Shown: in pieces, positions 21,807-33,100 of the stretch | How positions within the stretch are numbered: position 1 is the first letter of the stretch | How the letters are laid out: every line of letters begins with the position of its first letter | Assembly: GCA_033439255.1 (NCBI GenBank) | Contig: CM065878.1 | Location: 5,146,001 to 5,210,000 of the forward strand | DNA: 64,000 bases | Origin: Hericium rajendrae | Taxonomy: Eukaryota; Basidiomycota; Agaricomycetes; Russulales; Hericiaceae | Direction of reading: 5' to 3' | Program-made: the position numbers and the translations under genes | The notes under the pieces: generated by a model | What the model was told of the DNA's origin: nothing | The model's input: only the letters and a program-made list of their open reading frames with translations | Database searches by the model: none

Positions 21807-22066
21807 GTCATCATCAGCAATCCCTCCCCTCTGTCACCTCCTTCTCCATCCTCTGTTCTCATTGTGCAAACCTCCAACCTTCCAGTACACTCCTTACAGC
21901 AACTTTGATTGAGAATCAAATAAGTCTATTTGAGAAAACAAGAATCCTCCCGAACAACTAGATACATCCGAGAAAGTGGAAAACCTGATAGTACCTAGGA
22001 AACTGTGAATACCCAACCCAACCAGTGTTCCCTAACACCATACTTCACAGCTTTCGCCACGACATC

Positions 22067-22084
22067 TGGAGCCCACCGCGAGGG
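22067..22084 (+). other. Primer binding site, family 2
   Basis: TGGAGCCCACCGCGAGGG two bases after the LTR end, identical to the site in copy 1a and family 3. Confidence 0.72.
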
Positions 22085-22171
22085 GGATTCATTCAAACAT
22101 TCCCATTTGGACTTTGGCTCTCCCTCATCACTGATTGCTCATCGCCACTTACGCTAAACGACCTCACCTTC

Positions 22172-25100
22172 ATGTCGGCTCAGGCTCATCACTCACAACT
22201 CCCTCCTTTGAGTACAACCCTGAGAACATCACCTCCTCCAGCTTCTCCAACAGAAGCTTGGTCATTATCATCACCAAGGCATCCCTCAGTATTGTCACCC
22301 CTCTCAGAACATTTTAGTACAACTCCACCACCTCAATTTAGATTCCCGACACTCTCTCAGCCAGCACCAATTCCTCAAATGCCACCTCCCACAATTAACT
22401 CATATTTGTCAGCTCTCACTATGCCCTTGCCTGGTACCAGAGATGCTCCCATTAAATTTAAGGGGGAGTATGATCAGGTCGAGCGCTTTATCAGAACCTA
22501 CGAGACCTTATGTCATCAGAATCGAGTATTTACTGCATCACTTAAATGTGAACACATTACGCAGTACTGCTCACGTAAGGTCGCGGACTTGATCGAGGCA
22601 CTTCAAAGCTATCGAGCCAAGGACTGGGAACAGCTTAAGAAGGATCTGCTTCAGTACTTCGATGCAGATCGACTTAATAAGCGCTATATTAAGAGAGACT
22701 TAGAAAAATATGCTAGGTCTACAAAGTATAAGAAGATGGGAGATCTGAAAGCATGGCGCAAGTATTCTAGAGGGTTTATAAGCATTGCAGGATGGCTTCG
22801 GAAGACCAACAAGCTTACCCCTGAAGAAGAAGCATCCTTCTTTTGGTTAGGTATTGGACGAGGGCTCAGAAATAAAATTGAGGCCCGCCTTTATGCTAAA
22901 GACCCCCTGCATGACAGATCAATCCCATTTAGCATCTCAGAAGTTAATGAGATAGCAGAGGGAATTCTGCAGCGAAATAAATTTGATGTGAATCTTGAAG
23001 ACTCAGATGAGGATGAAGATTATGGTTTAGACTGGTCTGGAGAATCAGACAGCAGTGATTCCTCTTCAGAATCATCAGATGACGAGAGAATCCGCAAGCC
23101 CAAGAAATATAATTCTAAGAAATCTAAGTCCAAGGACCTTCAAAAAGGAAAGAAAGTCAAATTTGCCCAGGATGAAGAACCTGAGCTCACAAAAGTTAGC
23201 TTTCATGCAGCTCGAGCAAGGCAAAGCCCTTCTCCGGTTAGGTCTCGCGCAAGAACCTCAGACCAAGTACAAGCAGAGGAACTTATTCAAGAATTAAATT
23301 CGATGCGTACAGACGATCCTGAGTACGGTCTGTTATACTATCGAGCGGTGAAGCTTGACACATTTGTAGCATCAGTCGTCAGTGCCCCAACCCCTCGACA
23401 ACGCCCGACGCTTGTCCCAACGGCGCCCCCAAATGAACCACCAAGGCAGATCTTCCAGCGTGAGCGACCGCCGCACAATGAAAGTGGCGTACGCCCTCCA
23501 ATGCCACGCACGAACCTCCCACCCCCTAGCATGAATGCCCTGCCGCGGCGGACAAACTCAATCCCAACCATGGCCGAGAATCCTCCCTTTCGGCGGGAGG
23601 AGATGACATGTTATGGATGCGGTGCTCGCGGGCATGGCATGAGTATGTGCCCGGGCCTGCGAAGCCTGCATGAACAAGGGATAATTCAAAGAGATCGAGA
23701 TGGAAAGATCACGTACCGAGATGGGAGACGAGTCATCCGTTTCCGCGATGAAAACATGATCGCTGCTATTGAGCGCGACCAGGGGTTGACTCGGGATCCA
23801 GTGACGATGTCAACCAACTTAATGACCATCGTCGGAATGTCAGAAAATGAGCACGAAAAGGATGAGGATGAAGACGACTTACAGTACGTGGTGTACGCTG
23901 TCGAGGACGACAGCCTACACGAAGTTTACCCTCTCGAGAGCAGGAAGCACCCTGAAGGTGCACGAAAGTCAGCCACCACGCGCGGGAAGAAACAAATGTT
24001 TGACGGTGTACACGTACCTCCGATCAGCCCCACACAGCGTGCACGGCTTCGAGGCGCTGCCCCGACGATCCCGCCGAAACCCGTAAACAAGAACACAAGG
24101 GCTCAAACACCCGCGATCGACATGTCCGAGCCTCGGGAGGCTAACGCATCGAAGATCCCTGGAGAACGATCAACCCACCCAATAGGCAGGATGATGCGAA
24201 GCTCCTGGAAAGACAGGGAAAGGATGGATGACTCTCCATTAGAGAGCGACCAACCTGCGCCCGATCCACCCATTACTCCATTCGACATGCGAAAGCCCGC
24301 GTTCAATCCCCTCAACGATGAGGAGATAATCGAAGACCAAAGCCTGCAACCAAAGAATACCATGCCGATAAATAAGCCGTGTTCAAAAGGGCCGCAAAAC
24401 AAAGAAAACGTACCAGTAACTGAAGCAAAACGCACCGCACGTAAGTCGGCGATCTCCTCCACCGTGGAACCTGCCGAGGTGCTGACACACGTCCTGAACA
24501 CGCCGGTGCAGCTGCGCGTCGGCGAGGTCTTTGGAATATCCAAAGATCTATCTCAGATGTTATCAGAAAAACTGAAGCCACGTCCAGGAATGGAGTACTC
24601 ACAGCATTCTGCGACAGCCGCCGTCGCATTCGTCGAACAGCCCCTACCTGACAAGCCCCTCAACCCAAGGGATAATGCATACCCGATGAAAGCCACTCAC
24701 CTCTGTGAGGAGATCCGAGGATCTGGGGTCGCAGGCGTCTCCTATCAGCAGGTTGCACAAACGCTGACCCACACGCGAGATCCCCACGGAGACCTAATAA
24801 GAATAAAGGTTAGGTGCGGGAATCATTACATTACCGCTGTAGTAGATACCGGTTCACAATTAAACATTGTGAATGAGGAGATATGGCAGCAGGCAATGGG
24901 GATGATCCCCAACGACACTCACCGAAATATTCATGTACGAGATGCGAATGGGAATGTCGAAGAGCTCCGCGGACTGGTATCTAGCGTCCCGCTGACCCTC
25001 GGAAACCTACAAACGGAAGCCGACTTGTACGTCGCGACAAACGTCCCATTCCCAATCTTGCTAGGACGTCCCTGGCAGCGTCAAAATTTCGTCTCAATTG

Positions 25101-28006
25101 ACGAGCGGCCAGAGGGCACTTATCTCGTATTCAAGGACCCCGCGGACATTAGTAAAGCACGTTTTGAGCTCATGGTAGATTACCACGCACCTACAGAACC
25201 AGAAACGCAAATTAAGGATACTCGAGTGTGCATGAGCCTAATAAAAATAGAGATAAATCAAGAGTCCACAAAGCGGAAGCAGATGAGATCAGTGTCCCGG
25301 TATGGCTTAGCCGAGCTGGGATCGGAGACGGATCTCCCAATGATCGATATCATCCCGACAGGATCTGTCAGATCGAGATCTCCCCTGATCGACCCTGAGG
25401 TCCTCGAGATCTTATCTAGTCCTGTGCGACTTAGTGAATTTCCCTCCACAGTCCGTCTAGTTATGCCCCAACTATACCAATCCCATTTTTTCTTAAAAAG
25501 CCTGCGGATTTGCCCTCAACCGACCATCAACCTTTCCCAACTCATGCCTCCGCATTACCGGTATGATAATTATGCACTAGATTGGTTCTCACTCGTCGAA
25601 AACCGTAATTCACTTCCTTCCTCTTCCTGGCCACCAGCCGGCAATGAACGCACTGTCGTCCAGGCAGTACATGATAGCTGCGCTGATCTTCCTGCTCTTG
25701 AGCATGACGGTCAGCTTGCTGACGTTGTGCTTTCATCGCGGCATGGAATATTCCTTGAGCCCCAGGAGGACTCGGGCACCGGTGCGCCCTATCGCGAGCT
25801 CGTAATTCCTGACGCCTCTCTGGTAGGAATCCGAAGCGATCATCCGCCGGATGTCCGTCATGGCGCCAGCTATTGCTTGTTTGTCGATCGCGAACATCTC
25901 CCGCAAGTCTCACGCCCAAATCCCACCCCACATAATTTTATGGTGCCGTTCTTCCATGACGACACGATTGTGCGTTACCGATCGCCTACCCCGACGCTTC
26001 AAGAATCCAACTCAATTCCGCAGACACCTAGGGACAGTACAGTATGTTACTACCCCGACGGTGTGCAGGCTTTCTCGCTAACGCCTCTGCAGTCTCGCGC
26101 ATCGACTACTCCCCGACCTCAGTCTCTCCCAGTGATCCAGCAGCCTTCATCGGAGAGATTTGCGCTCCCGCGCAGTCTCTCGTCACCTCAGTCCGATGCT
26201 CTACCTCCTCCCGACGCTATCCTTCACTCCTCCGGCATCACATGCGCAACCTCGAATTCGTTCACCGGCAAATACGACGACACGCTCAAGGTCACGAATA
26301 AGCGCAAGCTCAGGCCCGAAGACCGTGAGCTGCTGGACATCCCTGCGGCTTCAAGCACAAGCACGTCGGCCAAGAAACGGTGCGACTCTACCCTCAGCAA
26401 CGACGAGCTGTACGCACTCTCTGAAGACCCGCAGGAGAACTCAAGTCGGCCAGAGAAGGCAGACTCGACGCACGTGCAGGAGAAGGAAATCGAGACCAAG
26501 ATCGCCAGGAAGGACGAGGCAATGGACGTAGACACCGACATGGGTACGTCCTCGCACTCGCCATACTTTAGCGACCCGAGGCTTGAATTCACCTCATTTC
26601 CGCTCGCAGGCTCCCCTCTCAAGAAGGTTGCCTTCACCGCCGCGGATATTCCGCTGGACGTTGCACCACCCCCGACGCCCGTTTTCCATCGCCCCGTGAC
26701 CCCCATCACGCAGGCCATCCCGAGTGTGCTCTTCGCTGGGATCGGTGATCCACTCCCGCCAACGCACCCCATGAATTTCCAGCCCATTTCGCCCCCGAAC
26801 CTCACCAATTTCCAGCAAGGCTCGATGTTCAAGAATCTTGCAGTCGACACGAGCCCTCCCAAGACTATCTCCGACCCCGCCGTTGCTCTTGCTACGCCCG
26901 GCAGCACGCAACCTCCTGCAGTTAACGACGATGACCCCGACTCTGCCGCCTCCTCCATGCCCTCCCTCATGTCCATTTCCAGCGCGTCTCCCCTCGATTC
27001 TCGTCCTAAGGGCATGCCCAATGGCATCGCCTTCGCTCATACGAAGATCCACGACGGCGCGAAGCCTGATTCAAGGGATAAAGACGATGGAGCACCCGAT
27101 GAGCCCCTCACGGTTGAGGAACTCATCAAGACCAACGAATTTCGGGCTAGGGTGGACCGCGCGTTCGCTAGCGCACTGGCACATAATGCCCAGATGGCTG
27201 CAAACCAGTCTGCTCAAGACCAAACTTCTGCTGCTCCAAGCGGAAATGATGGTTTTCGTCGGGAAGGCGAGATGATAGTGGACGTATCCACCGGCCTTCC
27301 GGTAGCTCAGGGTGAGTTTATGTTCAATCCTCGGCGTGCCCTTGTACCAACGTGTTCACCAGAAGATAGACGAGGCGACTCCTCCGCAGGGGTTCAGCCT
27401 AATACCGTATCTCGTGAACCTGTTCGACGAGCTCCGCCTGCGCGATCCGGCAAAGCTCCGTCATTTATTCCCGGATCTAGATCCTGGTCCCGACCACGAT
27501 GCAACGCTCCCATTTCCAGCAAGCCGAAGACCAACGGCGGACCAGCTTCGCGAACACGCTCGAACACACGCACACAGCCCACCGCCCAGCCAAACAACAA
27601 CGCCTCCCCAGCTGGGGGAAGCCCAGGAATTCCGCCATCCGTGCCTGGCGGATTTCAGCCTGGCAACATACAATTTTTGGCGTCGCCGCCTCCGCTGTTT
27701 CCTGAAGGATCTCCTTTCCTCACTGGACCTGCTGCTTACCCTCCCGGATTCATGGGTCCCTCTATCTATCCACTCGCGCGCAACGCCCCAGGTCCGCCAT
27801 TTGCGCGAGAAGGCGGCGCACCGCCGACTTTTCCCCCCGGAGCCTTCACTTTTCCTGCCCCAGGAGGTCCGTTTCATGCAGGAACTTTCCAGCCTGTATC
27901 GGGCATGGGACCGTTTGGAGTTCGCGGACTCGATGGATGGAATCCTGGACATGAAGTTTGGGGACGATCCCCTCATAGCATGGTTAATCCATCTGGAAAT
28001 CCTTGA
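22172..28006 (+). CDS. ORF1 polyprotein: Gag, zinc knuckle, protease, long linker (family 2)
   Basis: Frame of 1944 codons starting at ATG 22172 (MSAQAHH), about 90 nt after the PBS. The frame is also open upstream into the LTR, but this is the first ATG inside the element. Domain order is a Pro/Ser-rich N-terminus, a Gag core after TMPLPGTRDAPIKFKGEY (residue about 85), an acidic Ser/Asp linker, a CCHC knuckle C-YG-C-GARG-H-GMSM-C starting at 23609 (residue about 480), a retropepsin DTGSQLN with D at 24845 (residue about 892), and a long Pro/Ser-rich region. The last 230 codons (after about 27312) are Gly/Pro-rich and do not match ORF1 of the other families. There the conserved C-terminal domain is in the next frame (27312-28118), so a frameshift is inferred. 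Confidence 0.85.
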   Translation: MSAQAHHSQLPPLSTTLRTSPPPASPTEAWSLSSPRHPSVLSPLSEHFSTTPPPQFRFPTLSQPAPIPQMPPPTINSYLSALTMPLPGTRDAPIKFKGEYDQVERFIRTYETLCHQNRVFTASLKCEHITQYCSRKVADLIEALQSYRAKDWEQLKKDLLQYFDADRLNKRYIKRDLEKYARSTKYKKMGDLKAWRKYSRGFISIAGWLRKTNKLTPEEEASFFWLGIGRGLRNKIEARLYAKDPLHDRSIPFSISEVNEIAEGILQRNKFDVNLEDSDEDEDYGLDWSGESDSSDSSSESSDDERIRKPKKYNSKKSKSKDLQKGKKVKFAQDEEPELTKVSFHAARARQSPSPVRSRARTSDQVQAEELIQELNSMRTDDPEYGLLYYRAVKLDTFVASVVSAPTPRQRPTLVPTAPPNEPPRQIFQRERPPHNESGVRPPMPRTNLPPPSMNALPRRTNSIPTMAENPPFRREEMTCYGCGARGHGMSMCPGLRSLHEQGIIQRDRDGKITYRDGRRVIRFRDENMIAAIERDQGLTRDPVTMSTNLMTIVGMSENEHEKDEDEDDLQYVVYAVEDDSLHEVYPLESRKHPEGARKSATTRGKKQMFDGVHVPPISPTQRARLRGAAPTIPPKPVNKNTRAQTPAIDMSEPREANASKIPGERSTHPIGRMMRSSWKDRERMDDSPLESDQPAPDPPITPFDMRKPAFNPLNDEEIIEDQSLQPKNTMPINKPCSKGPQNKENVPVTEAKRTARKSAISSTVEPAEVLTHVLNTPVQLRVGEVFGISKDLSQMLSEKLKPRPGMEYSQHSATAAVAFVEQPLPDKPLNPRDNAYPMKATHLCEEIRGSGVAGVSYQQVAQTLTHTRDPHGDLIRIKVRCGNHYITAVVDTGSQLNIVNEEIWQQAMGMIPNDTHRNIHVRDANGNVEELRGLVSSVPLTLGNLQTEADLYVATNVPFPILLGRPWQRQNFVSIDERPEGTYLVFKDPADISKARFELMVDYHAPTEPETQIKDTRVCMSLIKIEINQESTKRKQMRSVSRYGLAELGSETDLPMIDIIPTGSVRSRSPLIDPEVLEILSSPVRLSEFPSTVRLVMPQLYQSHFFLKSLRICPQPTINLSQLMPPHYRYDNYALDWFSLVENRNSLPSSSWPPAGNERTVVQAVHDSCADLPALEHDGQLADVVLSSRHGIFLEPQEDSGTGAPYRELVIPDASLVGIRSDHPPDVRHGASYCLFVDREHLPQVSRPNPTPHNFMVPFFHDDTIVRYRSPTPTLQESNSIPQTPRDSTVCYYPDGVQAFSLTPLQSRASTTPRPQSLPVIQQPSSERFALPRSLSSPQSDALPPPDAILHSSGITCATSNSFTGKYDDTLKVTNKRKLRPEDRELLDIPAASSTSTSAKKRCDSTLSNDELYALSEDPQENSSRPEKADSTHVQEKEIETKIARKDEAMDVDTDMGTSSHSPYFSDPRLEFTSFPLAGSPLKKVAFTAADIPLDVAPPPTPVFHRPVTPITQAIPSVLFAGIGDPLPPTHPMNFQPISPPNLTNFQQGSMFKNLAVDTSPPKTISDPAVALATPGSTQPPAVNDDDPDSAASSMPSLMSISSASPLDSRPKGMPNGIAFAHTKIHDGAKPDSRDKDDGAPDEPLTVEELIKTNEFRARVDRAFASALAHNAQMAANQSAQDQTSAAPSGNDGFRREGEMIVDVSTGLPVAQGEFMFNPRRALVPTCSPEDRRGDSSAGVQPNTVSREPVRRAPPARSGKAPSFIPGSRSWSRPRCNAPISSKPKTNGGPASRTRSNTRTQPTAQPNNNASPAGGSPGIPPSVPGGFQPGNIQFLASPPPLFPEGSPFLTGPAAYPPGFMGPSIYPLARNAPGPPFAREGGAPPTFPPGAFTFPAPGGPFHAGTFQPVSGMGPFGVRGLDGWNPGHEVWGRSPHSMVNPSGNP

Positions 28007-28118
28007 TGGAACCCAGTTGGACCTCAAGTACCTGGACCGCCTCCGCCGAGCGGAGGAAAGGACCCTCGACGTGCTTGACGAGCATACCTCATTCCTCACG
28101 TCCATGGATATATCTTAG
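27312..28118 (+). pseudogene. ORF1 conserved C-terminal domain in shifted frame (family 2)
   Basis: This frame encodes the ORF1 tail found in families 1 and 3: FSLIPYLVNLFDELRLRDP, then a FWRRRL motif, an LP.EVRFMQELSSLYRAWD block and DPLIAWLI, ending at TAG 28116-28118. In copy 1b and family 3 the equivalent block is in the same frame as the protease, so family 2 has an indel between about 27300 and 27400. Both frames are open for 695 nt, which hides the lesion. The alternative is programmed frameshifting. Confidence 0.65.
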
Positions 28119-29015
28119 ACTCTAATCGCCTCTGCCGTTTCAAGAAAATCTAGAAGAAAATCCCAGCATTCCAGCCTCCTATGTCTCTGTCAAGCCCCCC
28201 CCCCTCTTAAAAACAAATCGACAAAATCTCGTTTCATTTCTCTTTTATTTTATTCTAGGTGTACTTTTATCTCTCGACATTTCGTTGCCAGATCCCATGG
28301 ACCTAGTAAAGGGTCCAGAAAATATGGTATACCTGTTTCCTGCCCCGAAACACACGCTAACCAAGTACGCTTACAGTGAAATCAAGGGAAAATAATAGCG
28401 CTTAATTCGGTAGCCTCCTCAGCCTCGCACGCGGAGAGTCGCTGGCCATGCATGCGCATGACTCGTAAATAAATTAACCCAGGTCACTTCCCTCGCGTCA
28501 AGTCCCTCCCTCCTCCCCCTTCTCCGACATACGACTTGTCGCTCGAGCTGAACACAACCCTAGTCTGGGGTTAGGAGTCTGGTTAGCGCCTGCAAGACAC
28601 GCGTTGCCAGCCTGGCCTCCTACTCCACCCCACGTCGTTTGCTTATGCTTCTCACTTCCTATCCCTCTTGTTTACTCTATTCTTAGCTCCCTAATCACAA
28701 CCTCGTCGCCTCGTAATATCTGAATGGGTCAGTAAAGGACCTTCATGGGGCCGAAACAGGTGAGTTCTCCGAGCCGCTGACGCGAGTGCTCAGAGGCTCA
28801 CAAATCTGTTTCTCCCACTATCGGTGCCATTTCTGTAGCCCCCGTCCAGTCTCAAATCCCTCCCCGCCATGGACTTCTTGAATCGTGTCTCGTTAAATTC
28901 ATGTGCGCCGGCCTATACGCCGTAAGCCACGCATCATCCCTCCCCAGCCTACCCTGCTCTCGCTCCAGTCCCGCGCCCCACATATCTATTCAAGAACTCG
29001 TCGGAGAAAAGCCAA

Positions 29016-29075
29016 GTAAGTTCCCCGCGCCATGCAACGACAATAAGGCACGAGAGGAACTAACCATGCTCACAG
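29016..29075 (+). other. Candidate 60-nt intron in the spacer
   Basis: GTAAGT donor at 29016, CTAAC branch at 29060-29064, CACAG acceptor at 29075. Size and motifs match the host gene introns in this window. It could allow a spliced RNA for ORF2. Confidence 0.4.
29019..29029 (+). other. Internal copy of the PPT-adjacent motif, family 2
   Basis: AAGTTCCCCGC, 11 bases identical to the sequence just before the 3' LTR (33329-33339). Confidence 0.3.
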
Positions 29076-30101
29076 AAAAAGAAAAAAAATAAAAAATAAT
29101 ACAATAACCTCATCCGCGCCTTATACAGGCCTAGCCTTCGAGAGTCATTTTGATTTTTCCCTGACACCGTCAAGCTGCAGTCCGTGCACGTGCCGTCGCC
29201 GCGCACCTTCCTTTCCATTTACTCCATTCCAGCTTCGACTTCGCGCTCTCGGTATCTTTCAAGGACAATTTCTATTTCTGCCTGGGCACCACGACTCATT
29301 AATTTGAGTACGAGCACTCGCCAGTCGCAGTCTATTCCTCCATCGCAAGACGTGTCAGTGCCCGCCTTTACACAAGACCCCACCACCTCGATAGACGTTC
29401 GGTAGCTAGGAACGAGAGGGATTGGCTGGCTCCTTGTCGCGCGCACGCACCGTACGTCCTCCCCACTCCGTCTTTACCTGCCCTGCTCCTCGCATGGTTC
29501 GCTGATGAATCTGCACAGGGACCATATTTATATATCACCCTTCCCGTCACCTATTCCATTCCGGTCGCGTCATCCTTGTTCAACCTCGACGCACGCATCT
29601 CGCGCATCAAGGCTCGACACTCGCACCCGTGAATCTACATTGTTTGAAGCAGGCGCATTAGCACAGCGAGGTGTAGCACGATACACCTCCAATCTATGTA
29701 TCTGTAGCTCTGTCCCGTAGCTACAAATATGAGTTATTTGTGTCTTGCATGACCCGACGACGGACTCCCTATGAGAATCTCGAGGCGAAATCAAGCCTAT
29801 TTCTTCGCGTCCTCGGCCTGTTTCAACACAAATCTTATTGATTTTATCACTTTCCAACTACACACTAAGCCTAAGTGCTTGAGTCCTGAACACCTACGAC
29901 GCCTGCATTCGCTTCTGCCTTCGAAACGGCACTTGCACCCAAATAATTTGACTTAGCCAATTTTGCGTCGAAACACGCGCGCCTAACCTAGACGCCCGCC
30001 TCAAGGCCGACTTCGAGCAAATCTAGAGTTCTGAATACTTAACCAAATCACTTCAAACCTTTTCGAAAACACGCACATGGTCAACTTCTTTCGAAGTAAA
30101 T

Positions 30102-33100
30102 ATGGAAATCTATGATACGTTTACCACCTACAAACGGGTGGACAAAAAGGTCCGGCCTGTCTCTGGAACTTTTCCTGAGGACGCGCGCGTTGCTCGGAGA
30201 ATTCCGGAGGACCCCATGAATACCTTGCCCCCACTAACTCCTCGACCACCAACCTTCGTATCCTCAGACCGAATGACCGCAGAACAATTAAATGAACTGC
30301 AAATAAATTCAGAAGGATTCTTATGGCCTGAAGAAGAAAAATTATTTCAGCATATCATGTGTCTACATCGAGAAGCCTTAGCTTTCACTGAAACTGAAAG
30401 GGGAACTCTCAAGGAATCATACTTCTCGCCATACATAATACCAACAGTTCCACATACTCCATGGGTCTCTAAAAATATTCCTATCCCTCCAGGTATTAAG
30501 GATGAAGTCTTGAAACTCATCAAGGATAAAATTGCAGCTGGAGTCTATGAACCAAGTCAATCTGCTTACTGCTCAAGTTGGTTTGTAGTCCTCAAGAAAA
30601 ATGGCAAGATCCGGATAGTCCATGACCTTCAGCCTCTCAACAAAGTTACAATCAAAGATGCAGGCCTCCCTCCCATTTTAGATGATTTTGTCGAACCTTT
30701 TGCTGGACGTGCATGCAGCACAGTATTTGATTTATTCTGGGGGTTTGATGCGCGCAAGGTTGATCCTGCAAGTAGAGATCTTACAGCATTCAGGACACCC
30801 TTAGGGCTTTTAAGAATCACCTCTATGCCCATGGGATTCACTAACTCTCCAGCTGAATTCCAGAACTGCATGGCCTTCATCCTCCAACCAGAAATTCCAG
30901 AAAAGGCCAATATATTCATTGATGACTTAGGAGTCAGAGGACCCCCATCAACATATCCAGATCAAGATGGTAACCCAGCGGTTCTTGAAGAGAACCCTGG
31001 AATCCGTAAATTTATTTGGGAACATGCACAAGATGTAAATTGAATCATGCACCATGTCAAGCATGCCGGTGGCACTTTCTCTCCAAGCAAAGCTCAAATA
31101 GCAAGACCAGAAGTCCTCATAGTTGGACAGAAGTGTACACCTTCTGGAAGGATACCAGATGATAAGAAAGTGGAAAAGATCCTAGCCTGGCCACCTCTAA
31201 CAAGCATTACAGAAGTCAGAGGCTTCCTAGGACTTTGTGGCACAGTTCGAATCTGGATTCCTAATTACTCTCAGATTGCAAGGCCACTTACTGAGCTGAT
31301 CAGACATGACCATGAATTTGACTGGGATAACCGAAGGCAAGATGCATTCAATGAACTCAAGAAATTAGTTACATCAGCACCTGCACTCCGTCCAATCAAT
31401 TACCATTCCAATAACCCAGTAATTCTTTCAGTTGACTCTAGTTACATTGCTGTAGGATTTATCCTCTCACAGCTAGATGATGAAGGTCGAAGACGCCCAG
31501 CACGCTATGGATCACTACCAATGTCAGAGGTAGAATCCCGATATTCTCAACCTAAGCTAGAACTATTTGGACTCTATCGAGCCCTTAGACATTACAGCCT
31601 ATTCATTGTAGGACTGACTAATTTCTATGTGGAAGTTGATGCCAAGTATATCAGAGGCATGCTTAACTCTCCAGACATTCAGCCCAATGCAGCTATTAAC
31701 AGATGGATTCAAGGTATTCTCATGTATGACTTCACACTAGTTCATGTTCCAGCTGACAAGCATAAGGGACCCGATGGTCTCTCACGCCACAGACCTAATA
31801 ACTGCGAAAATATGGAACTTGACAATGATGAATGGCTTGATAAAATTGCACTGTATTTGGGAAGAGTCCCAGATTCCATCAATGAGCAAAGCAACACCCC
31901 AGCACCTTATAACATTGCAACACTACCATCCGTAATGGCCATATCAATCTCATCACAAGATCAAACACTTTTAGACATCTTTAACTTTCTCAACACTCTC
32001 CAATACCCATCTGGGTTAACTTCAATCCAAAAGCAGAAAAGGTTTCTTCGCAAAGTCTCTCATTTCTTCACTAAAGGTGGAACTCTCTTCAAACGCAATG
32101 GAAATCAATCTCCTCTCAAAGTTATATTCCAACAAGAACAGAGAGCCTCCTTGATGATGGAAGCTCATGATAAGTTAGGTCACAGAGGTGAAATTGCAAC
32201 ATTCGAAACCCTTCGAGTTAGATTTTTCTGGCCATATATGCGTGCTGACATCAAGCATCATGTTGCCTCCTGCTATCAATGTCAAATACGAAGCACCAAG
32301 AGAACCGAGGTTCCACTAATCACGTCAACTCCTTCAACAATTTGGATCAAAGTATACATTGACATAATGTACATGCCAAAGACTTCAGGCTACAAATTTA
32401 TTGTCGCTGCAAGAGATGATTTATCACGTGCCTCCGAAGGTCGAGCCCTTACTAGAGCATCCGCTAAGGCTCTGTCAGATTTCTTCTGGGAACAAATATA
32501 CTGTAGGTATGGAGCCATAGGCCAAGTCACCACTGACAATGGTCCAGAAGTAAAGGCTGGATTCCAATTGCTAATGGAACGTCTTGGTATCCCCCAAATC
32601 CCTATCTCTCCATACAACTCCAAAGCCAATGGGGTGGTCGAAAGAGGCCACTTCATAATCAGAGAAGCAATCGTCAAATCCTGTGAGCACCGTCTTAGCT
32701 TGTGGCCAACAAAGGTCCACGAAGCTTTCTTTGCTGACAAGATCACAACAAGTCAAGTGACAGGATTCTCCCCATATTATCTGCTTCATGGTGTACACCC
32801 AGTTCTCCCATTCGATCTCACAGAAGCCACATTCTTAGTAGAAGGATTCCACTCTGGTATGAGCCCAGAAGACTTGCTCACCCTTAGGATGCGCCAACTT
32901 GAAAAAAGAGAAGAAGATCTCGAGCATGCTGCAGCCCGTCTCAATCAGTATAGAGTCAAATCTAATGCTGACTTTGAAGCCAAATTTAAGTTTAGACTAC
33001 AGAAGAATGAATTTCACCCAGGAGACCTTGTTCTCATGAGAAATTCCATGATTGAAAACAGCCTAAACAACAAGACCAAGCCTCGCTATCTTGGACCCTT

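Larger units (their letters stand above)
19468..22064 (+). repeat. 5' LTR of family 2 (2597 bp)
   Basis: Starts TGTCGTG and ends CACGACA. The second copy is 33343-33745 plus 47557-49771 (2618 bp). It contains the U3 ORF (19719-20558), a TATA box (21455-21462), a CT-rich tract (about 21523-21560) and a 21-bp tandem repeat (21681-21806). Confidence 0.92.
28119..30101 (+). other. ORF1-ORF2 spacer, family 2 (2 kb)
   Basis: No long frame was found. It contains a well-formed intron-like unit (29016-29075) and a copy of the PPT-adjacent motif (29019-29029). The stretch just before ORF2 (about 30030-30101) is open in the ORF2 frame and weakly resembles the longer N-terminus of family-3 ORF2, so ORF2 probably began further upstream or is reached by splicing. 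Confidence 0.4.

Noticed and set aside
21623-21919. Repetitive frames over the 21-bp repeat
   Set aside because: Product of the tandem repeat; lies in the non-coding leader of the LTR.
26224-27027. 267-codon frame antisense to family-2 ORF1, and 27461-28105 antisense
   Set aside because: Shadow frames of a GC-rich coding region; no homologue in the other families' antisense strands.
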